The notes: generated by a model from the sequence alone, not told the origin. A DNA stretch of 64,000 nucleotides from Halosimplex litoreum (GCF_016065055.1 NZ_CP065856.1:744001-808000), one strand, 5' to 3'. Shown: positions 1 to 9,378, counted from the stretch's first letter. Program-made: numbers and translations.

Positions 1-1809
1 TGGCAGTACCGGACCGGCGGCGGGTGGAACGCGCCGCCGGTCGTCGACGACGACACCGTCTACGTCGGCGGCGACGGCTTGTACGCGCTCGACCGGGAGA
101 CGGGAGTGCGACGCTGGGAGTTCCGAAACGGGGAGAAACTGGCCTTTAGCGGCCCTTCGGTCGGCGAAGGCGTAGTCTGCTGCGTGAACCTCGACGACTA
201 CCACAACGTCCTGTACGGCGTCAACGCCGCTGACGGGACCGAACGCTGGTCGCACGAACTCGGTGGCCAGGTACTCGATAGTCCCGTCACGGTCGTCGAC
301 GGGACCGTCTACGTGACGGGCCCCGACGAGACCCACGCGATCGACGTGAGTTCCGGCGAACACGAATGGGCTGTCTCGCCGGGGATGGGCGTCGAAGACA
401 ACAGCGTTCCGGCGGTCACGAGCGACACCGTCTACGTGTCCGACTCGAGGGGGTTGCGCGCGCTCGACCGGAGCGACGGGAGCGAACGGTGGACGTACGA
501 CATCTCCGACTCGCTGTCTCCCGCCGTCGACGGCGATCGGGTGTACGTCGGCGGCTACCAGGGCGGCCAGTGGCGGGTCGTCGGCGTCGACGCCGAGACC
601 GGCACGGGAGAGTGGCAGGCGACGCTCGGCGAGACGGACGTCGGCGGCAGCCCGACCCTCCTCGACGGCCGCCTGTTCGTTTCGGCGGGGAACGTCCGCG
701 CGTTCGACACCGACAGCGGCGAGGAACTCTGGACCTCGCCACACGGAGGTGGCGGCATCGGGCTCGGGTCACCGGTCACGGACGGTGAACTGCTGTACGC
801 CGTCGACACGGCGTCGAATTACGTCGCCGCGCTCGACCCGGAGGACGGCAGCCTCCAGTGGCGGTTCGAGCTGGAAGACCCGGGGAGCGGCAAGCCGGAA
901 ACGCCCGCACTCGCCGGCGACACCGTCTTCGCTCACGGCTCGCATACGCTACACGCGCTCGTCCCGGACAACGACCCGCCGGTAGCCGACGTGACGCACG
1001 AGCCGAGCGAGCCGACGACCGGCGAACCCGTGACCTTCGACGCGTCCGCGGCGCGCGACCCGGACGGGTCGGTCGCGTCCTACGAATGGGACGTGGGTGA
1101 CGACGGGACGGTCGACGCGACCGGCGAGACGGCGACGCTCACCTTCTCGGAGGCCCGGGCTCACACCGTCGCGCTCACCGTCGAGGACGGCCGGGGAGCG
1201 ACCGACACGATCCGAACGTCGGTCTCGGTCGTCGAACCGAACGACCCGCCGTCACCCGCCATCTCGGTCGGTCCGTCGGACCCGCGCGTCGACCAGGAGA
1301 TCACGTTCGACGCGTCGCGGTCGAGCGACCCGGACGGGTCGGTCGCGTCCTACGAGTGGGACCTGACGGGCGACGGGACGGTCGACGCGACCGGCGAGAC
1401 CGTCACACACGCGTTCGAGTCGCCCGGGAGCCGGCGCGTCGAACTCACGGTCACCGACGACGACGGCGCCGTCCGGACCGCGTCCCGGTCGGTCTCGGTG
1501 TCGGCCCGGACGTCCGCCGCCACGGACACGGCGGTCGGCTCCGACGGGGAGTCGACGGGGACGGCGCGCGCCGCGAGTGCTGACACGCCCACCGCGGGCA
1601 GCGGTGGCGGGTCGCCGGCCGGCACGGAGGGCGCTCCGTCGGCCGGTGGAACGACGGTGGCGACGGCGTCGCCGCCGAAGTCCGCCACGGGCGTGCTCGC
1701 CGCGGTTCTCGCACAGCTGTTCTCGGCCGAACTCCTGGTCGTCGTCGGCGTCGCCGTCGTCGCCGTTCTGATCGTACTCACGTGGGAACGGCAGGTAGAG
1801 GGGCGATGA
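1..1809 (+). CDS. PQQ-type beta-propeller protein with two PKD domains and C-terminal anchor (5' end outside window)
   Basis: The reading frame is open from base 1, so the gene begins upstream; 602 codons are visible. Roughly the first 320 residues are repeated propeller blades of the type VVDDTVYVGG...ALDxxTG..W, the PQQ/WD-like repeat. Two PKD domains follow, at about 324-410 and 414-500, each with a DPDGSVASYEWD core. Then come a Ser/Thr/Ala/Gly-rich linker and one membrane helix near residues 565-590 followed by a short basic tail. This suits a cell-surface protein with its propeller outside and a C-terminal anchor. The stop overlaps the next start as ATGA, so it heads a small operon. The ligand is unknown; the fold call is firm. 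Confidence 0.85.
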   Translation, partial: WQYRTGGGWNAPPVVDDDTVYVGGDGLYALDRETGVRRWEFRNGEKLAFSGPSVGEGVVCCVNLDDYHNVLYGVNAADGTERWSHELGGQVLDSPVTVVDGTVYVTGPDETHAIDVSSGEHEWAVSPGMGVEDNSVPAVTSDTVYVSDSRGLRALDRSDGSERWTYDISDSLSPAVDGDRVYVGGYQGGQWRVVGVDAETGTGEWQATLGETDVGGSPTLLDGRLFVSAGNVRAFDTDSGEELWTSPHGGGGIGLGSPVTDGELLYAVDTASNYVAALDPEDGSLQWRFELEDPGSGKPETPALAGDTVFAHGSHTLHALVPDNDPPVADVTHEPSEPTTGEPVTFDASAARDPDGSVASYEWDVGDDGTVDATGETATLTFSEARAHTVALTVEDGRGATDTIRTSVSVVEPNDPPSPAISVGPSDPRVDQEITFDASRSSDPDGSVASYEWDLTGDGTVDATGETVTHAFESPGSRRVELTVTDDDGAVRTASRSVSVSARTSAATDTAVGSDGESTGTARAASADTPTAGSGGGSPAGTEGAPSAGGTTVATASPPKSATGVLAAVLAQLFSAELLVVVGVAVVAVLIVLTWERQVEGR

Positions 1810-2072
1810 CGATCCGGTCGCTCGTCGCACTCGCCTGGCCTGCCGCGTTCGCACTCTCGATGCTCCCCGTCGCGCTCGTGGTGACCGCCGGGTCGGGGTA
1901 CCGTCGCCGGGCTCGTATCGGCATCGCGGTCGGCTGTACCGGTCTGCTCGCGGCACTGTTCGCGGTTCCGCCACTCAACGCAGCGGTCAGATGGGGACTG
2001 ACGCTCGTCGGGTTCGGGGCACCGATCGCGGTGAGCGTCATCGCTGTGAGATACATCGTGGACGAGACATGA
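1806..2072 (+). CDS. Small membrane protein, three helices
   Basis: This 88-residue protein starts at the ATG that overlaps the stop of the propeller gene (ATGA), which points to translational coupling. It is almost entirely hydrophobic, with helices at about 6-30, 38-57 and 62-83 and a short basic loop (YRRRAR) between the first two. I recognise no family. The overlaps on both sides suggest it works with the anchored propeller protein and the next membrane protein, perhaps as a small surface complex; that is inference. Confidence 0.7.
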   Translation: MTIRSLVALAWPAAFALSMLPVALVVTAGSGYRRRARIGIAVGCTGLLAALFAVPPLNAAVRWGLTLVGFGAPIAVSVIAVRYIVDET

Positions 2073-2860
2073 CGGGCACTCCGGTCCAACTCTCGGCCGC
2101 GCTCGACGTACTCCCACGGTGGCTCCCCACGGTCGCCGTCGCTGCGGGGTTCTCGTTACTTTTGATCGGGCTCTTCGACCGCCTCATCGCCGGGGTGATC
2201 GGAGAGCGGCGGACGTACTCACGACGGGTCGGCTTCGCGGCGGCGGTGTCGTTCGCCGCGAGCGTCGCTGGAGCGACGTACGTCACGGTCGTACGACGCG
2301 ATCTCGTCCTGCTGTTCGCGCTGTTCGTCTTCGTCTGTGGTCGCTGCGTCCAGGGTGCCGTCACCGCGCGGGTCGTGCAGAAAGTCCTCGATTTCGTCCT
2401 GACCGACAGCGACGGGGTGTCGGACGCTCCGCTTCACGTGCGGGCGATCGACTATCTCACGTCCAAACTGAGGTCGAAGGCGAAGATCGTGGTCGCCGTC
2501 GGCATCATCGTGAGTTACACCACGTTGAGTATCGCTGGGGTGTTTCTCGTCGGGAGCGGGAATCTCGCGGAGGCGATCAGGCGGCTCTGGGTCGGGATCT
2601 TCTTCGTGACGCTGGCCCAGCTGTCGTTCGACGCACGGCATTTCGCCCATCGCGTCTCCTGGACGGCCACCCTCGGTCTCGTCGTCGCGACCGCGGGCGC
2701 GTTCCTCTACAATCCGCTCGGAACGTCCGGTGTGGTGTCGGCCCTCGCACCGTATCTCGAGAGTCCGATACCCGAATGGACGCGGCGACCGCTCGGTGCC
2801 GTCGGCTTTCTGTTCGGCATCTTCTTCTGGTGTGTGTTCTACGTCCGGTCCTTTCGATAA
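2069..2860 (+). CDS. Multi-pass membrane protein, about seven helices
   Basis: The 264-residue protein starts at the ATG overlapping the previous stop (ATGA); an upstream in-frame start would give an Arg-rich, non-protein-like extension. About seven hydrophobic segments are visible, near residues 18-37, 50-70, 80-100, 135-160, 170-185, 195-215 and 240-260. A polar cytosolic stretch (about 105-130) lies between the third and fourth. No catalytic motif stands out and I do not recognise the family. It is the last gene of the three-gene run; the next gene is on the opposite strand after 63 bases. Confidence 0.7.
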   Translation: MTGTPVQLSAALDVLPRWLPTVAVAAGFSLLLIGLFDRLIAGVIGERRTYSRRVGFAAAVSFAASVAGATYVTVVRRDLVLLFALFVFVCGRCVQGAVTARVVQKVLDFVLTDSDGVSDAPLHVRAIDYLTSKLRSKAKIVVAVGIIVSYTTLSIAGVFLVGSGNLAEAIRRLWVGIFFVTLAQLSFDARHFAHRVSWTATLGLVVATAGAFLYNPLGTSGVVSALAPYLESPIPEWTRRPLGAVGFLFGIFFWCVFYVRSFR

Positions 2861-2923
2861 CCACAGATCACTACGCCGCTGGTCGGTCTCGGCCGTTGCG
2901 GGGACTGGACTACGTCGGCAGGC

Positions 2924-3487
2924 CTACTCGTCCCGGGTGGTTTCTCCCTCACGTTCGCCCGCGTCGACAGCGAACGGACTCTCGACCTCGCGCCACCCCC
3001 ATCCGGGCAAGCGGGTCTGGAACCCCGCGGCGAGCGCGGCGTCGAGGTCGTCCAACCCCGCGGGACCCCCGTCCTCGGTGCCAGCCGAGTCGCCGTCGTC
3101 GGTGCCCGCCGCACTCCCCGTCCCCTCGATCGCCACGTCTGCGTAGTGGAAGGTCGCCTCGCCGAGCAAGCGGAGTGGCTGATCTCCCGCAACCGTCCCC
3201 GCGAGTTCCCGCCCCAGCAGTTCGTCGACGACGAATCCCGGGTAGTCGCCGGCCACGTCGAGGTTCCGGAGGAGTCGGACCAGCGCGGCGACGTTGACCG
3301 CGCGGTCCCCGTCGGCGAACACCTCGTCGACCGCTCGTCGGTACTGTTCGACGGTCACCTCACCGACCTCGGTGTCGAACCGCGCGCCGAGTTCGGCGCG
3401 CGTCGCGTTTATCAGCGCGACGACGACGGGCGCTCGCTCCCGGACCCACTCGCGTTCCTCGGCGACGACGGCTGGCGTGATTCGCAT
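2924..3487 (-). CDS. Hypothetical acidic protein
   Basis: This is a 187-residue soluble protein starting MRITPAVVAEE. The frame continues 30 codons further upstream, but that extension would lie over and beyond the TATA-like box at 3528-3537, so the shorter start is chosen. The first 140 residues look like a compact helical domain, followed by an Asp/Gly/Thr-rich linker (about 140-160) and a C-terminal segment with GWGWREVESPF. No family is recognised. It is convergent with the membrane-protein operon on its left. Confidence 0.6.
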   Translation of the reverse strand: MRITPAVVAEEREWVRERAPVVVALINATRAELGARFDTEVGEVTVEQYRRAVDEVFADGDRAVNVAALVRLLRNLDVAGDYPGFVVDELLGRELAGTVAGDQPLRLLGEATFHYADVAIEGTGSAAGTDDGDSAGTEDGGPAGLDDLDAALAAGFQTRLPGWGWREVESPFAVDAGEREGETTRDE

Positions 3488-3527
3488 AGAGGCTCGTCTC
3501 CTCGGATAGCCTACTCGTTTGCGAAGG

Positions 3528-3537
3528 CTTTTATAAC
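3528..3537 (-). promoter_or_regulatory. TATA-like box for the hypothetical gene at 2924-3487
   Basis: Read on the minus strand this is GTTATAAAAG, a good archaeal TATA box about 41 bases upstream of the chosen ATG at 3487. It supports that start over the longer open frame. In the plus direction it is about 200 bases from fttA and is unlikely to serve it. Confidence 0.6.
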
Positions 3538-3562
3538 ACCGGGAGATTAGGAGCAAGTAAGC

Positions 3563-3620
3563 CGGTTTTCCGGACACTTCCGTCTAGGGTCCGGAGTGGA
3601 TTCCCCCAGTAGGAAAACCG
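3563..3620. repeat. Nested inverted repeat upstream of fttA
   Basis: CGGTTTTCC (3563-3571) pairs perfectly with GGAAAACCG (3612-3620). Inside, CCGGAC (3570-3575) pairs with GTCCGG (3589-3594). The structure lies between the divergent promoters of the 2924-3487 gene and fttA, just before a TATA-like stretch at 3624-3633. It could be an operator, or a hairpin if transcribed. Confidence 0.5.
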
Positions 3621-3734
3621 ACCTATGAATATTCCTTCCAGATCCCGGCAGGCACGCCGCGACGTGCGGGACGGCGAGCGGACAGGCGCTCCCGACACCC
3701 GGCAACCGACCGGTCCGACCCTGTTTTCGCAGCT

Positions 3735-5654
3735 ATGAGTCAGGTAGACAAGCAACTCGACGATATCAGAGCAGAGATCGAACAGGAGGTCCCGAGCGAC
3801 ATCACGATCACGGAGGTCGCCTACGAGGGACCGGAGCTGGTCGTGTACACTCGCAACCCGAAGACCTTCGCGAGCAACGGCGACTTGATCCGCAAGCTCG
3901 CCTCGAAGCTCCGCAAGCGCATCACCGTCCGACCCGACCCCACCGAACTCTCGGATCCCAGCGACGCGAGGGCGACCATCGAGAGCATCATCCCGGCAGA
4001 CGCCGGTGTCACCGACCTGGACTTCCACCACGACACCGGCGAGGTCGTCGTCGAGGCCCAGAAGCCGGGCATGGTCATCGGCCGCCACGGCTCGACGCTC
4101 CGGGAGATCACCCAGGAGGTCGGCTGGACGCCCGAGGTCGTCCGCACGCCGCCCATCGAGTCCTCGACGGTCAAGAACGTCCGCAACTTCCTCAAGCAGG
4201 AACGCGACGAGCGCCGTGACATCCTCGAACGCATCGGCCGCCAGATCCACCGCGAGGAGATGTCCGACGACGAGTGGGTCCGCATCACGACCCTGGGCTG
4301 CTGTCGCGAGGTCGGCCGCGCCGCCTTCGTCCTCTCGACGCCCGAGACGCGCGTGCTGATCGACTGCGGCGACAAGCCCGGCGCCGAGGACGAAGTCCCC
4401 TATCTGCAGGTACCCGAGGCGCTGGGGTCGGGCCCGAGTTCGCTCGACGCCGTCGTCCTCACCCACGCCCACCTCGACCACTCCGCGCTCATCCCGCTCC
4501 TGTTCAAGTACGGTTACGACGGGCCTATCTACTGCACCGAGCCGACGCGGGACCTGATGGGCCTGCTCACGCTGGACTACCTCGACGTCGCCTCGAAGGA
4601 GGGCCGGACCCCGCCCTACGAGTCCGAGATGGTCCGCGAGGCGATCAAACACACCATCCCGCTGGAGTACGGCGACGTGACGGACATCGCGCCCGATATC
4701 AAGCTCACGCTGCACAACTCCGGGCACATCCTCGGCTCGGCCATCTCCCATTTCCACATCGGGGACGGCCTCTACAACGTCGCCTTCTCCGGGGACATCC
4801 ACTACGACGACACGCGCCTGTTCAACGGCGCCGTCAACGAGTTCCCCCGCGTCGAGACCCTGGTCCTGGAGTCGACCTACGGCGGGCGCAACGACTACCA
4901 GACCGACCAGGCCGACTCCGAGCGCAAGCTCAAGGAGGTCATCAGCGACACTATCGAGCGCGACGGGAAGGTGCTCATTCCCGCGTTCGCCGTCGGGCGC
5001 TCCCAGGAGATCATGCTCGTCCTCGAAGAGGCGATGCGGAAGGGCGAGATCCCCGAGGTGCCGGTCCACCTCGACGGGATGATCTGGGAGGCGACGGCCA
5101 TCCACACGACCTACCCCGAATACCTCCGGGACGACCTGCGCGACCGGATCTTCCACGAGGACCAGAACCCGTTCCTCGCCGACCAGTTCAACCACATCGA
5201 CGGCGGCGAGGACGAACGCCAGGAGGTCGCCGACGGCGGCCCCTGTATCGTCCTCTCGACCTCCGGGATGGTCGAGGGCGGGCCTATCATGTCCTGGCTG
5301 CGCCACGTCGGCGGCCAGGACGAGGGCACGATGATCTTCGTCGGCTACCAGGCCCAGGGGACCCTCGGCCGCCGCATCCAGAACGGCTGGGACGAGATCC
5401 CCATCAACGACGGTGGCGGCCGGGCCGACACCCTCTCGCTCAATATGGACGTCGAGACCGTCGACGGCTTCTCCGGCCACGCCGACCGCCAGGGCCTGGA
5501 GAACTTCGTCCGCACGATGAACCCCCGCCCGGAGAAGGTCCTCTGTGTCCACGGCGACGAGTCCTCCACCCAGGACCTCTCGTCGGCGCTGTACCACGAG
5601 TTCAACATGCGAACCTTCGCCCCGAAGAACCTCGAGACGTTCCGGTTCGTGTAG
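3735..5654 (+). CDS. fttA: FttA (aCPSF1), KH-domain beta-CASP ribonuclease and transcription termination factor
   Basis: FttA is the archaeal relative of eukaryotic CPSF73. It cleaves nascent RNA 3' ends and releases RNA polymerase. The 639-residue protein has the family length and order: N-terminal KH-type domains with GMVIGRHGS at 112-120, then a metallo-beta-lactamase core with the zinc motif HAHLDH at 244-249 and a further His at 331 (SGHILGSA). A beta-CASP domain follows, with STSGMVEGG and a late SGHADRQ motif. The start MSQVDKQLDDIR matches the family N terminus. A TATA-like stretch at 3624-3633 implies a leader of roughly 75 bases. Identity is very secure. Confidence 0.97.
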   Translation: MSQVDKQLDDIRAEIEQEVPSDITITEVAYEGPELVVYTRNPKTFASNGDLIRKLASKLRKRITVRPDPTELSDPSDARATIESIIPADAGVTDLDFHHDTGEVVVEAQKPGMVIGRHGSTLREITQEVGWTPEVVRTPPIESSTVKNVRNFLKQERDERRDILERIGRQIHREEMSDDEWVRITTLGCCREVGRAAFVLSTPETRVLIDCGDKPGAEDEVPYLQVPEALGSGPSSLDAVVLTHAHLDHSALIPLLFKYGYDGPIYCTEPTRDLMGLLTLDYLDVASKEGRTPPYESEMVREAIKHTIPLEYGDVTDIAPDIKLTLHNSGHILGSAISHFHIGDGLYNVAFSGDIHYDDTRLFNGAVNEFPRVETLVLESTYGGRNDYQTDQADSERKLKEVISDTIERDGKVLIPAFAVGRSQEIMLVLEEAMRKGEIPEVPVHLDGMIWEATAIHTTYPEYLRDDLRDRIFHEDQNPFLADQFNHIDGGEDERQEVADGGPCIVLSTSGMVEGGPIMSWLRHVGGQDEGTMIFVGYQAQGTLGRRIQNGWDEIPINDGGGRADTLSLNMDVETVDGFSGHADRQGLENFVRTMNPRPEKVLCVHGDESSTQDLSSALYHEFNMRTFAPKNLETFRFV

Positions 5655-5755
5655 CCGTTCCCGGCGACCGCCCACCGCCGCCACCGACCCGCGACCGCGG
5701 GCGCCGCACCCGCCGAACCGAACCGCATTTCTCCGTGCCCCGCACAACGCCGTCC

Positions 5756-6172
5756 GTGAGCGCGCGCCTCGACCGCCTCGATCCCGGGTACCCGCTCGCC
5801 GCCGGCGCCCTCGTCGCCCTCGTCGCGACCGTCGGGAGCCTCTACGTCTCCGAGGGTATGGGACTGGTCCCCTGCGAGCTGTGCTGGTTCCAGCGGGTCC
5901 TGATGTATCCGCTGGTCGTCGTCTTCGGCGTCGCGCTCGTCGAGCGCCGTCCGGGCGTCTACCGCACCGTCCTCCCGCTGTCGACGCTGGGGGCGGCCGT
6001 GGCGGCGTACCACTCCTGGCTGCAGGTCGCGGCGGGCGGTCGGTGCGGGCTCGGCGGCGGCTGTGCGGCGGTGCAGCTGCGCGTGGTCGGCCTGACGATC
6101 CCGAACCTCTCGCTGGTCGCGTTCCTCGGAGTCACGGCGACGGCCGCCGCCCTCGCCGTCGGTGACCGGTGA
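5756..6172 (+). CDS. DsbB-family disulfide bond formation protein
   Basis: The 138-residue membrane protein has four hydrophobic segments. The first-loop redox pair is CELC in the stretch VPCELCWFQRVLMYP, which is diagnostic for DsbB. A second pair in the later loop reads CGLGGGC. Such proteins reoxidise DsbA-like thioredoxins outside the membrane and pass electrons to quinone. The GTG at 5756 gives a short cytosolic N terminus before the first helix; an in-frame GTG at 5735 would add seven residues. It lies 101 bases after fttA on the same strand, with no obvious functional link. Confidence 0.88.
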   Translation: MSARLDRLDPGYPLAAGALVALVATVGSLYVSEGMGLVPCELCWFQRVLMYPLVVVFGVALVERRPGVYRTVLPLSTLGAAVAAYHSWLQVAAGGRCGLGGGCAAVQLRVVGLTIPNLSLVAFLGVTATAAALAVGDR

Positions 6173-6236
6173 CGGCGCGGCGAGTCCGTCGAGGAGGCGA
6201 GGCGGGCAGGGGCCGATCGGGTCGGATCGAGTCGGG

Positions 6237-6827
6237 TCAGCTCGGGTCTTCGTAGCCGAGCTGTTCGTCGAACTCCGATTCGAGCTCGTCGAGTTCGGCC
6301 TCCAGTTCGCCGATGCGGTTCTGGAGGCGGCGGAACTCGACGCTGTCTTCCAGCGCCGAGGGGTGTTTCTCGACTTCGAGAACGTTGCGCTTGACGCGGA
6401 GCGTGCTGAGTTCGCGCTGGGCCTCGTCGTACTCGTCGAGCAGTTCGAGGCGCTCGACGGTCTCGACGAGGTCGTCGCGGTCGACCGGCTTGACCAGGTA
6501 GTCGTCGCAGTCGATCGTGACGATGTCGAAGTCGGGATCGACCGCCGTGACCAGCGCGATCTGGCAGTCGACGTTTCGGGCGCGGATCTCTTCGAGTACT
6601 TCGTCGCCGGAGCGGTCGGGCATCCGACGGTCGAGCAGGACGACGTCGACGTCGTCGTCGACGGCCGCGAGCGCGGCCTCGCCGCTGTCGACCGTCCGGA
6701 CCGCGTAGCCCAGCGGTTCGAGATACAGCGCGAACGACTCGCGGACCACCTCCTCGTCGTCGACCACGAGGATCGTGGTCCTGTCGTCCGAGGACCCGTC
6801 GGGCGCGTCCGTCTCCCCTCTCTGCAT
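6237..6827 (-). CDS. HalX-type response regulator
   Basis: The 196-residue protein is a receiver domain plus a coiled HalX C terminus. Receiver residues are clear: the acidic pair D23-D24 (VVDDEE), phosphoacceptor D66 (LLDRRMPD), T94 (LVTAVD) and K113 (YLVKPV). The C-terminal 75 residues are charged and helical, as in the haloarchaeal HalX domain. There is no DNA-binding domain, and no histidine kinase gene is adjacent, so the partner kinase is elsewhere. The start MQRGETD is chosen because further upstream the frame is Arg/Ser-rich and overlaps the aldo/keto reductase promoter region. Confidence 0.9.
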   Translation of the reverse strand: MQRGETDAPDGSSDDRTTILVVDDEEVVRESFALYLEPLGYAVRTVDSGEAALAAVDDDVDVVLLDRRMPDRSGDEVLEEIRARNVDCQIALVTAVDPDFDIVTIDCDDYLVKPVDRDDLVETVERLELLDEYDEAQRELSTLRVKRNVLEVEKHPSALEDSVEFRRLQNRIGELEAELDELESEFDEQLGYEDPS

Positions 6828-7026
6828 CGGCCCAACGTATGTCGTTCCGATAGAAAAACCCACCCGTCTCGGAACGGCGATCAACGATCCGACAGTTGTC
6901 GCGACCGAGCCGAGCGTCACCGAGCCGGCTCCGTGCCGTCGCTCGGCGTCGCACGATCGTCCGATCCGGCCGGAAGGCGCTTCCGGGACCCAAGGGGTTA
7001 CCACCGCTCGCTCACACTGTCGCGGT

Positions 7027-8004
7027 ATGGAGTACGTCCGACTCGGTTCGACGGGACTGCAGGTATCGCCCATCTGCCTCGGAACCTGGCGCTTCGGCCT
7101 CGAACACGAAGACAGCGGCGTGATGGAGACCGACCGCGAGGAGGCGCACGAACTGCTCGACGCCCTCGACGAACGCGGCGGCAACTTCATCGACACCGCC
7201 AACGGCTACGGCGGCGGCCGCTCGGAGCAGTGGATCGGCGAGTGGCTCGAAGACCGCGACCGCGAGGACTACGTCATCGCCTCGAAGTGCTACTGGTCGG
7301 ACGTCTCCCGGTTCCAGGAGAACCTCTCGAAGAAGAACGTCAAGGCCGAAGTCGAAGGGTCGCTGGAGAAACTCGGCACCGACTACCTCGACCTGCTCTA
7401 TCTGCATCGTTTCGACGACGACACGCCCATCGAGCGCACCCTGCGCGCCGTGGACGACCTGATCAGCGAGGGCAAGGTCCACTACGTCGGCATCTCGACG
7501 TGTGACGCCTGGAAGCTCACCAAGGGCCTGTGGAAAGCCGACGTGAACAACTACGAGGCCTTCAGCGTCACTCAGCCCCAGTACTCGGCGACCTACCGCG
7601 ACCCGGTCTCGGAGTACCTCGACGTCTGCGCCGACCAGGATATCGCAGTCTGTCCGTATTCGCCGCTGCACGGCGGCTTCCTCACGGGCAAGTACGAACG
7701 GGTCGGCGACGGCGAAGTGGAGACGCCCGACGGGTCGCGGGGCGATCTGGACGAGCACTTCACCGACTGGTACCTCGACGACCAGGCCTGGGACGTGCTC
7801 GACGAGATCCGCGCGGTCGCCGACGAGGTCGACGCCACGCCGGCGCAGGTGTCGCTACGCTGGCTGATGGACCACGAGCGGTTCACCTGCGTCCCGATCG
7901 TCGGCGCCCGCACCGTCGACCAGTTAGACGAGAACCTCGACGCCATCGAAGTCTCCCTGTCCGACGACCAGTGGAACCGCATCGACGCGGCCACCGAGGC
8001 CTGA
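7027..8004 (+). CDS. Aldo/keto reductase
   Basis: The 325-residue protein is a standard AKR with the TIM-barrel start YVRLGSTGLQVSPICLGT. The catalytic tetrad is D56, Y61, K87 and H127. The NADP(H)-binding end reads VPIVGARTVDQLDENL. The start is ATG 7027, 199 bases from the divergent HalX regulator gene. Substrate cannot be read from sequence; haloarchaeal members are usually annotated only as general oxidoreductases. No operon partner is evident, as the next gene has its own 167-base upstream gap. Confidence 0.93.
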   Translation: MEYVRLGSTGLQVSPICLGTWRFGLEHEDSGVMETDREEAHELLDALDERGGNFIDTANGYGGGRSEQWIGEWLEDRDREDYVIASKCYWSDVSRFQENLSKKNVKAEVEGSLEKLGTDYLDLLYLHRFDDDTPIERTLRAVDDLISEGKVHYVGISTCDAWKLTKGLWKADVNNYEAFSVTQPQYSATYRDPVSEYLDVCADQDIAVCPYSPLHGGFLTGKYERVGDGEVETPDGSRGDLDEHFTDWYLDDQAWDVLDEIRAVADEVDATPAQVSLRWLMDHERFTCVPIVGARTVDQLDENLDAIEVSLSDDQWNRIDAATEA

Positions 8005-8171
8005 GGCGAGCGCATCGCTCGCGGCGCCAGCCCGGGAACGAACACTCTGGGTCGGGCGGTCGGATCGCCGTTCGGTGGCGGCCCGAGTCGGCGGTTCGCC
8101 GGCGTTAGGCATCCATTTCTCGCCGTCCAGCGGTGAATACTAAGGGAGCGATGGGTCGTACCGGGTGCCAG

Positions 8172-9362
8172 ATGAGTATCGATCCAGCCGACGGACCCGC
8201 CGCGGTCGTCGTCCCTGCGATCGCCGCACCGAGCAGCGTCGCTTGCGTGCGCTCGCTCGGGAAGCGCGGGATCCACACCGTCGTCGTCTCCGAAGACGAG
8301 GACGCCGCCGCCTTCCGGTCGCGCTACGCCGGCGAGACGGTCGTCGTCCCCGATCCCCACGAGGACCTGGTCGCCTACAAGGACGCCTTGCTCGCGCTCG
8401 CGATGCGGCCGGACGTGCTGACGGTCCTGCCCGTCCGCGAGGAGGACGTGTACGTCCTCGCACAGCACCGCGAGGCGTTCGAGCCCCACGTCGTGACGCC
8501 CTGGCCGACCGCCGAGGGACTGCGGCGGGCACAGGACCGCGTCGAGCTGTTCGACGCCGCCGAGCGGGCCGGCGTCGCCGTCCCCGACACCCGCCTGCTC
8601 GACGAGGTCGACGACTGGGACCGCGAGTGGGTCGTCAAGGGCCGCTACACGCTGCTCGCAGACGCCTACGTCGACGACCTGTCGCCCGAACGCTCCCGGG
8701 ACCCGCCCTCGACGCAGTATCTCAACGGCGACAAGCCGGACGTCGAGACGATCCGCACCCAGAACGGTCACACCCCGATCGTCCAGGAGTTCCTGCCGAC
8801 GACCGACGAGTACGCCTTCTTCGCGCTGTACGACGAGGGCGAACCGGTCAGTACCTTCCAGCATCGGCAGGTCCGCGCGTACAACTACGCCGGCGGCCCG
8901 AGTTCGTTCCGCGAGTCCGTGTCGATCCCCGAACTGGACGAGGCCGGCCGTGCGCTGCTGGCGGAACTGGAGTGGCACGGGCTGGCGATGGTGGAGTTCC
9001 TGCGCGACGACGAGACCGGCCAGTTCCGGCTCATGGAGATCAACCCGCGGCTGTGGTCGTCGCTCCCCTTCTCCGTCCGGGCGGGCGCGGACTTCCCGCA
9101 CGACTACTGGCTGCTCGCCCGCGGCGAACGCGACCGCATCGTCGACGACTACGAGGTCGGCACGGCTGGCCACCTCATCCGCGGCGAACTCTCCTATCTC
9201 CACAGCGTCCTGTTCGACGAGGAAGAGCTGGTCGAGCGACCGGTCCGCACCGAGGCCTTCTCGGCGGTCGCCGAGTCGCTTCGGGAGTATCCCCGCTTCG
9301 ACTACCTCCGGTTCGACGACCCGCGGCCGTTCGTCCGCGACGCACTGAACACGCTCCGGTGA
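8172..9362 (+). CDS. ATP-grasp carboxylate ligase of the glycan locus
   Basis: The 396-residue protein starts MSIDPADGP with a pre-ATP-grasp domain (PAIAAPSSVACVRSLGKRG). The ATP-grasp fold follows: EWVVKGRYTLL, IVQEFLPTTDEYAFFALYDEG and the Mg-binding end MVEFLRDDETGQFRLMEINPRLWSS. Such proteins activate a carboxylate as acyl phosphate and join it to an amine or thiol. Similar ligases are common at the edges of haloarchaeal surface-glycan loci. It is convergent with the PP-loop ATPase gene, only 16 bases between stops. The substrate is unknown. An upstream in-frame ATG at 8151 is possible but less typical. Confidence 0.85.
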   Translation: MSIDPADGPAAVVVPAIAAPSSVACVRSLGKRGIHTVVVSEDEDAAAFRSRYAGETVVVPDPHEDLVAYKDALLALAMRPDVLTVLPVREEDVYVLAQHREAFEPHVVTPWPTAEGLRRAQDRVELFDAAERAGVAVPDTRLLDEVDDWDREWVVKGRYTLLADAYVDDLSPERSRDPPSTQYLNGDKPDVETIRTQNGHTPIVQEFLPTTDEYAFFALYDEGEPVSTFQHRQVRAYNYAGGPSSFRESVSIPELDEAGRALLAELEWHGLAMVEFLRDDETGQFRLMEINPRLWSSLPFSVRAGADFPHDYWLLARGERDRIVDDYEVGTAGHLIRGELSYLHSVLFDEEELVERPVRTEAFSAVAESLREYPRFDYLRFDDPRPFVRDALNTLR

Positions 9363-9378
9363 GTCCGTTCGTCCGCGT

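Noticed and set aside
3531..5747. Long open frame antisense to fttA
   Set aside because: Arg/Gly/Val-rich composition with no motifs; typical of antisense frames in very GC-rich genes.
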